In this document: positions 57,711-64,000 of the stretch, piece by piece
How the letters are laid out: the number at the start of each line of letters is the position of its first letter
Numbering within the stretch: the first letter of the stretch is position 1
From: Avena insularis
Taxonomy: Eukaryota > Streptophyta > Magnoliopsida > Poales > Poaceae
DNA: 64,000 bases
Direction: 5' to 3'
Assembly: GCA_023614405.1 (NCBI GenBank)
Contig: CM042685.1
Location: 188,700,257 to 188,764,256, forward strand
The notes under the pieces: model-generated
The model's input: only the letters and a program-made list of their open reading frames with translations
The model's database searches: none
What the model was told of the DNA's origin: nothing
Program-made: the position numbers and the translations under genes

Positions 57711-59084
57711 TGATATGTCGTAAATGTATCTATAATTTTTGATGCTCCATGCTTGTTTTGTGTCGACTTCCTTATGTTTTCTCTACATTTTGAGGTATTT
57801 TTATACATTTTCTAGAACTAACCTATTGACAAGATGTCGTAGTGCCAGTTGTCTGCTTTCTGCTATTTTTGGTTTCAGAAAATCTAGTAAGGAAATATTC
57901 TCGGAATTGGACGGAACAAAAGCCAAAGTCAATATTTTACGCGACACAACACGGAGACTGAAGGAGAGACGGAGGAGGGCACCAGTGCGGCCACACCATA
58001 CGGTGGCGCGCCCCCTAGCCGCGCGACCACATGGTGTGGGCCCCTTAGCCCTCCACTGACCTTTCCCTTTTGTCTATATATACGTCTCCCCGAGACGTAA
58101 ACCCTACGCGGATCAGATCTCCACAAAAAGTTCTGCAGCGCTGCCGCCACTAAAGAGGAGTTTCGGGGGACAAAAGTCTATGTTCCGGCACCCTGCCGGG
58201 ACGGGGAATTTCCCCTGAAGCCATCTCCATCGATCTCTACCACTATCTCCATTGCCCTTGCTGATTCCCATGATGAGGAGGGAGTAGTTCTTCCTCGATG
58301 CTAAGGGCTCTACTGGTAGCTATGTGTTCATCTCTCTCTATGCGTGATATTGTTATGATCATGAGCTTTGTAATCAAGTAGATCTACTCTGCTACTCAAG
58401 TGCTTTAATAAATCTCTGCTTTTCCCCACGTGTGTGAAGTTGACAGTGTTCACCGTGTGGCACTTAGGCTAAAGATTACAGAAATACTTATCATGAGTTA
58501 TATTTTGAGTTGGATGTCTCTATGAAATTGTGGCATTTGTTGGAACCATCTAGCGCTCAAGGTGACAGTGTGGGGTTACCTAGATGGGGAATGCGAACTT
58601 TAAGGAGAGCTTTTGTAGCCCTACCATGGATTGGAGTTGTCCAACCAGAGAGTAGTTCAAGGTAGCATCATGAAGAGAAGATATTTATATGAGAGCGTTC
58701 ACTAGTGAAAGTATAATCCCTAGGCCTTGTTTCTAAGCATTGAAACACCGTTTACAACTAGACCTGTTACATGTTTGCTTGTTGCCATCTTTATTTCAGA
58801 TTGCAATTACCACTTATAATCATCCATGTCACTTCTATTTCACTATCTCTTCGCCGAACTAGTGCACCTATACACCTAACAAGTGTATTGGGTGTGTTGG
58901 GGACACAAGAGACTTCTTGTATCTTGATTGCAGGGTTGCTTGAGAGGGATACCTTTGATCACTTCCTCCCTGAGTTCGATAAACCTTGGGTAATCCACTT
59001 AAGGGAAACTTGCTACTGTTCTACAAACCTCTGCACTTGGAGGCCCAACACTGTCTACAAGAATAGAAGCATGCGTAGACATCA
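57711..59084 (+). repeat. Element A 3' LTR, 1374 bp
   Basis: Starts TGATATGTCGTAAATGTATC and ends GTAGACATCA. TATA box CTATATATACGTCTCC near 58074. Its last 260 bp also match the fragment at 440-692. Confidence 0.9.
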
Positions 59085-59700
59085 CATCTCCAGGGCAGGG
59101 ATCCAGACATTGACCTTGTCAGGCATTACCATTGACACCGCCACGGCGACAGACAACGCGACCACTATAAGCGCGTCCATTATCACACATCTGTCATCAA
59201 GACCCTCGTGCCATGCTGCTGAGACCCGTCACGCCATGCCACCAATGGTAAATTAAACACCACTTCACCAGCAAAGCCCTTCAGGCATCATGTGCTCCAA
59301 ACCGGAGCCCTCAAGAGGAAGAACGACACAGAAGATGTCACCATCATCCGATCTAGGATACCCAGATCTGAAGTTTCCCCTAGAACATCTAGGCTGGAGG
59401 CGAGAGCTTCACACCAACGTTGTCTTCCACAAGGTAATGATGCCTGAGTACGCCACCATCGTCGGTTCCGATCATAGTAGATCCTAGCTCTCACCGGCCA
59501 ACCACCTCACCTCGAACATGTGCACTACGACCATAGGACCGAGATGCAGGAGAGGGAAGTCGCCTCCATGCCAACCGCCATTGATTTGCCTGAAGATGAG
59601 TCCTCACGTTGTCAGCACCAGCTCCAGCCAATCCATTCCTAGCCACACCCTCTAGCAACGACGGAGGAGGAGGACGGGGGAGGGGAGGGGGACTGGCAGA
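59085..59700. other. GC-rich non-coding stretch
   Basis: No gene recognised. Base composition and phrases on the minus strand recall the GC-rich retroposon at 36467-37732, but no boundaries or TSD were found. Ends in a G/A-rich run (59660-59695). Confidence 0.3.
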
Positions 59701-60861
59701 GTGTTCTATGGTCCCATCGCCCGCCCGACAGGAGCAATGTGAGAGGAACATACCATAAAATTGTGGGGGGGGGGGGGATTTCACGTCTCCATCCTATGCT
59801 CCAACTAGATATGTATACAATCATTAAGCATGAATATAAATTTTTTAAATTTTAATAAAGCACCAACGATTGTACTCAGGATTAATGACATAAGTACCAG
59901 GAGAGCATGATCCATAAGTACCACAGCGCATGTTTTGGTTTGCACATCGACTCACCTAATTAGTTGAGCTACGCTTGCTTTCTAATTTTCTTCCTCCTTC
60001 GATGCACCAACACAAAACTCCTAAGTACAAATTTATGACATCGACTATGTTTTCTTCCCCATTAATTTGATTCATCGATCATTCTGCAGGAAGTCCGACT
60101 ATAGTAGTAAGTGTTCTATGGTCCCATTGGCCGCCTGACAGGAGCAACGTGAGAGGAATATACCATAAAATTGGGGGGAATTTCACATCTCTAGCCTATG
60201 CTCCAACTAGAGATGTACACAATCATTAAGCATGAATATCAAATTTTTTAATTTTAATAAAGCACCAACGATGGTGTTACAATTGCGACAAGAAGATAAC
60301 AAAGAACGAAAACAAAATCACAACAAGGAGACACAGATTTAACATGGAAAAACCTCTCTAACAAAGAGAGGAAAAAACCACGGGCGTCAGCCAGCGAAAC
60401 TTCACTATATCGAGGAGTGTTTACAAATGCCGGGGATTTCACAAATGCAACTCATGCCAACCGGCGGCTTACAAGGGTTTTATATATCGGTGGAAACCTA
60501 GGTCTTCGATGATCCATACCGTACCGCGGGGGCCTGTCGCCCCCAGCATCCCCCACAGGCGTCCCTGTTGGGCATGTAGTGGGCCATGCCTCGCTCCACT
60601 CGTCACAAGTTGCCCTATACTTTGTAGAATTTGGATCAACATATAATAGATGGTACTCAGGATTAATGACATAAGTACTAGGAGAGCATGATCCATAAGT
60701 ACCGCAATGCATGTTTTGGTTTGCACATCGACTCGCCTAATTAGTTGAGCTAGGATTGCTTTCTAATTTTCTTTCTCCTTCGATGCATCAACCCAAAACT
60801 CCTAAGTACAAATTTATGACATCGACTATGTTTTCTTCCCCCTTAATTTGATTCATCGATC
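59701..60861 (+). repeat. 410-bp tandem duplication, copy 2 interrupted
   Basis: GTGTTCTATGGTCCCAT starts copy 1 at 59701 and copy 2 at 60111. Copy 1 runs to 60110. Copy 2 runs 60111-60274 and 60654-60861, split by a solo LTR. Copy 1 carries a run of 13 G (59765-59777) where copy 2 has GGGGGG. Confidence 0.88.
60275..60648 (-). mobile_element. Small solo LTR, 374 bp
   Basis: Flanked by the perfect TSD GATGG (60270-60274 and 60649-60653). On the minus strand it has a TATA box (GATATATAAAACCC, near 60480-60493) and a 3' end TTGCAATTGTAACA-like (plus start TGTTACAATTG). The outer 5' end has mutated from CA to TA on the plus strand. Size and plan suggest a copia LTR. No internal region remains. 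Confidence 0.85.
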
Positions 60862-60868
60862 GTGTTGT

Positions 60869-62374
60869 TGATGACCCACAAGTATAAGGGGTGTATCGTA
60901 GTACTTTTGATAAATAGGAGTGTCGATCCCAACGAGGAGCAGAAGGTGTTGACTAGTGGTATGGAGCAGGAAATCTCTGTAAATACTTAGCAAATGGATT
61001 TTTAGGGGTTTTCCGATAAAGCAAAGAAATAAAGTGCAAGTAATAAAGATAGCAAACAAATGCAGCAAGTGTCCCAATCCTTTCTTAGCAAAGGACAAGC
61101 CGGTGGAAATACTTATGAGGACCAAACGTTCTCGAGGACACATGGGAATTCTGTCAAGTGCTTTCCTTCAAATAGCTGAGCAGTCTTCTTTGGTTTTGTA
61201 AGTGTTGTGTTGGTGAACCTATGCTAATGTACCAACCTTACTTGGACTAATACATACTTGTGATTAAACCACTTGCAAGAATCCGCAACTACAAGAAAGA
61301 AATTAAGATATAAACCTAACCACGGCCTTAAACTCTGAGATCCTACACTCCCTTTTGCAATGGTGTCCTAACGGGGGTTCATGTTTCTGTCACTCCGACA
61401 ACCCCACAATTAGTAGACAAATACACAATGCATTCCCCTAGGCCCATAAATGGTGAAGTATCATGTAGTCGACGTTCACATGACACCACTAGAAGAATAG
61501 CACCAGAAATTAAATACTAAACCATAGAATAATATCTCAACACAAATCCACTACTAACAACATGACTTCTCCCATGTCCTCAAGAACTAAACGAACTACT
61601 CATGAGACATCATATGGATCAAGATCAAAGATGATATGATAATGGATAACAATCTGAACATAAACAATGATTCAATGGTTCCACTCACAAGCATCAACTA
61701 CAATAGTAATCAACACCGGGAAAGTTTCCCGTAAGAACTATGCAAGTATTCAAAACGATTGTTACATCGGGATGGAGTGGTGATGATGGTGCTGGTGGAG
61801 ATGATGGTGTGGATGATGATGATCCCGATGAAGTCTAGCTTGATGATGGTGTTGATGGAGATGATCTCCCCTCTCCGGGAAGGAATTTCCTCGGCTGAAA
61901 TCTGTCTGTCGGAGAGCTCTTTCTCTCTCGATGTTTTTCGCCTCGCAGAGGCGACGAAATCTTTTTGTGGTCGCTCCCCCGTGTATTAGGGTTTCAAGGA
62001 GAAGATATAGGCGAGAGGGCGGAGCAAGAGGTGGGCTAGGTGGGCCACACCCCCTTTAGGCGCGGCTTAGGGGTGGCCTGCACCTGGGGTGTGTGGGACC
62101 CCTGTGGCCCATCTCCGCCTCCCCTTTTGGCTTTCTTCGTCTTCTGTGAAAATAGGATTTTTCGTAGTTTTTCTAGTATTTTTCTGATATTCGCGAAATT
62201 GCATCAAAACACCTCTGTTTCCATCAGAATCCTGACTCCGGTAGTCCATCCTCCAAGAATCATCCAACATGCAAAAACAGATGAAAAGACATAAGTAACA
62301 CCTCTTAATATGAAATATATAAATGAATAGAGGCAAATTATGATATAGAATGGTGATGCAAATTGGACGTATCA
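60869..62374 (-). repeat. 3' LTR of a minus-strand gypsy element
   Basis: Plus-strand TGATGACCCACAAGTATAAG is the reverse of the TACTTGTGGGTCATCA end seen in other gypsy LTRs here. The other end is TGATACGTCCAATTTGC on the minus strand. The polypurine tract AAGCTTGGGGGGAGT lies just outside it (62375-62389), so this is the downstream LTR of an element extending rightward beyond the window. Confidence 0.88.
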
Positions 62375-64000
62375 ACTCCCCCCAAGCTTAGACCTTCGCT
62401 TGTCCCCAAGCGAAAACTGAGCTCAGTAAACATGTCCACAGGTTTATGGAGTGAAGTGTCGATAAAAAGAATACGGACAAGAAGCATCACACTTCCATTA
62501 CACAACTCATAGAAGAAAGCAACTCACCATTATATAACTTAGCTTGCAACAAGTATAGGAGTCACAATAGAGATGCATAAAGATAAATCATAATTGGGAT
62601 TGGAAAACTTTGTTCTTGGTCATAGAACAACTGGCAAACAGTTTCACAAATAAATATTTTGTAGAAGTTTTACAACAAGAGTACTCTTTGCTCGAACATA
62701 AAAGGTTTTTCACAATGAAGGCTTTCAAAGTAATACTCAATAGATAAGAGTCTTGTGCAAACAAGGAAGATAAAGAATATGATTGAATAAATCATCATAT
62801 GAATGCTTGAAACATAACAACTCAAATGCTTGCTGGAGATAGAGAGGAAGTAGGTTTACTGACTCAACTTAAATGTAGAAGAAAGTCCCTTCATGGAGGG
62901 AAGCACAGATTTCAAGTTCATAAAGAGCTTTCAATAGATTATGGTACTTACTAGCTTTGAGCTCTCATTGCCCCTATCATAAGAATCTTGAGGTGATTAA
63001 GGTTAAAGTGAACAAATATGAGTATATGCTTGAGGAAATATAAGTTGTCAATCTCATGTCCCTTGAGTGCGAGGGATGCTCCTCATGCTACTCAACTTTA
63101 GTTACCGGTAAGGTCTTATCATTGTATGTACATGTGTATCATAAAGAACCGCCAACGGGTTACCCCTTGCACATGATACATGAGCTATCCCATAATCAAA
63201 ATGACAAGGCAAGCAGATAGTGAGCATCTCAGCAATCTCTTATTTGCCATGGGAAAATGGCGCTTTTTCCTCTCTTTCCTATTTTCAATATGTCTCTCTT
63301 TTTTTATATAAGAAGAAAGCTTCATAGATTGCTCACTATGGTGATGCTGCAAGTTTCCACCACGATTAGGCATGGCTTAGGATAGCGGCCCAGGCGTTTC
63401 TCTAACACACATACATAACTCTATGGACTTACAAGCTCCCCTTTTATTTCACATCGCCGACATCCGCAAACAAAAGAGCATGATATTAACTGGGTATGTA
63501 TTTATAGGTGTTGAAAGCGTTCCCCGTGACATCACGGTTCTGCTAATCCCAACGTATAGATGCAAGCATATACAACTTTGATGACACAATGGTTCAAGTT
63601 TATTAGGGGTAAGAAAATAAGGTGTGCCATCAAGTTCGTGAGAGCTTTACTAACTAGTTTTCACATAACAAAATAATTTTTAATTTGAAAGATAGATGAA
63701 GCTTGAGAATTTGCTTGGAATAGAAATAATGCCAATATGTAGATATGGTGGACATAAATGGCACAGGTTTTGGTTTAAATGGGTTGGAAGCATGAGAAGT
63801 ATGCCTTCTCAAAATAGGTTTTTGGCTAGCAAGGCTGGGTAGCAAGCAAAAGAGTTGAAGGAAACAAGCAAACCTACAAGTGATAAATCCAAACATGCAA
63901 TCTTCCTTGAAGACACAAAATATCTTAAATAAAGAATACTAAACTTATGAGCCAATCAAGAAAGAAAATAAATGGTACAAAATACCTGTAAGCTTTTTCT
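62375..64000 (-). mobile_element. 3' untranslated region of that gypsy element, cut by the window
   Basis: Non-coding. Read on the minus strand, about 62970-63660 matches the 3' untranslated regions of A and B2, including TGTCGGCGATGTGAAATAAA and GGGGAGCTTGTAAG (63430-63465) and the TACTCAAGGGACATGAG-like phrase near 63055. Coding regions, if present, lie beyond 64000. Confidence 0.8.

Larger units (their letters stand above)
38194..59084 (+). mobile_element. Gypsy-like element A lacking pol, host of the second nest
   Basis: LTRs 38194-39494 and 57711-59084. Putative TSD CATTT (38189-38193) and CATCT (59085-59089), one mismatch. A tRNA-Asp-type primer-binding site follows the 5' LTR, and the polypurine tract AAGCTTGGGGATGCT precedes the 3' LTR. 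The 5' LTR starts TTATATG where the 3' LTR has TGATATG. The internal region contains gag and a long acidic ORF only. No reverse transcriptase, RNase H or integrase is present in A's own sequence. Guests are a solo LTR (40635-42312) and element B2 (46211-57163). Confidence 0.88.

Noticed and set aside
1..64000. CRISPR arrays, operons, bacterial mobile elements, tRNA or rRNA genes
   Set aside because: None was found. The regularly repeated sequences are tandem units, LTR pairs and MITEs, and GGTTCGA-like phrases in the copia C LTRs do not fold as tRNAs.

Overview
The window looks like nuclear DNA from a large grass genome, most probably a Triticeae species (wheat, Aegilops, barley or rye). The reasons are the dense nesting of gypsy and copia LTR retrotransposons with long 1.0-1.7 kb LTRs, abundant Stowaway-type MITEs with CTCCCTCC termini, and a plant gene with several introns and a GC-rich first exon. 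The family and species call rests on recognition, not on a database search.

Layout. 1-2.3 kb: eroded LTR-retrotransposon pieces, including a minus-strand gypsy gag start at the window edge. 5.75-9.08 kb: the only convincing host gene, an apparently intact six-exon DUF789-family gene on the minus strand (321 aa) with a (CA)24 tract in intron 1. 9.7-10.5 kb: a non-autonomous hAT-like element with an 8-bp target-site duplication (TSD). 10.8-15.2 kb: a tandem array of units of about 0.9 kb. 15.4-16.6 kb: Stowaway MITEs. 17.5-34.6 kb: a three-level nest, in which a 5'-truncated LINE (18-bp TSD) contains a plus-strand copia (TSD TAGGC), which contains a minus-strand copia (TSD GTATG). 34.6-37.7 kb: diverged duplicated flank, MITEs and a GC-rich retroposon. 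38.2-59.1 kb: a second nest. A gypsy-like element lacking pol (here A) holds a solo LTR (TSD ATTAA) and a second gypsy-like element lacking pol (here B2, TSD CTCTT), which itself holds another solo LTR (TSD CACCA) inside its gag. 59.7-60.9 kb: a 410-bp tandem duplication with a 374-bp solo LTR in one copy. 60.9-64.0 kb: the 3' LTR and 3' untranslated region of a minus-strand gypsy element that leaves the window.

How the parts relate. The TSDs give a strict order of insertion: LINE, then copia B, then copia C; and element A, then B2, then the solo LTR inside B2. All the coding regions of the mobile elements that lie fully in the window carry stops or frameshifts. Neither A nor B2 contains recognisable reverse transcriptase, RNase H or integrase, so both must have been mobilised in trans. 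A, B2 and the minus-strand element at the right edge have different LTRs but share a conserved 3' untranslated region.

The most unusual signals are three. First, the copia B gag has a likely intron that straddles the LTR/internal boundary and that also reads through in frame as a hydrophobic segment. Second, the B2 LTR pair is nearly identical for about 910 bp and then strongly diverged. Third, A and B2 carry open reading frames of unknown function where pol would be expected.
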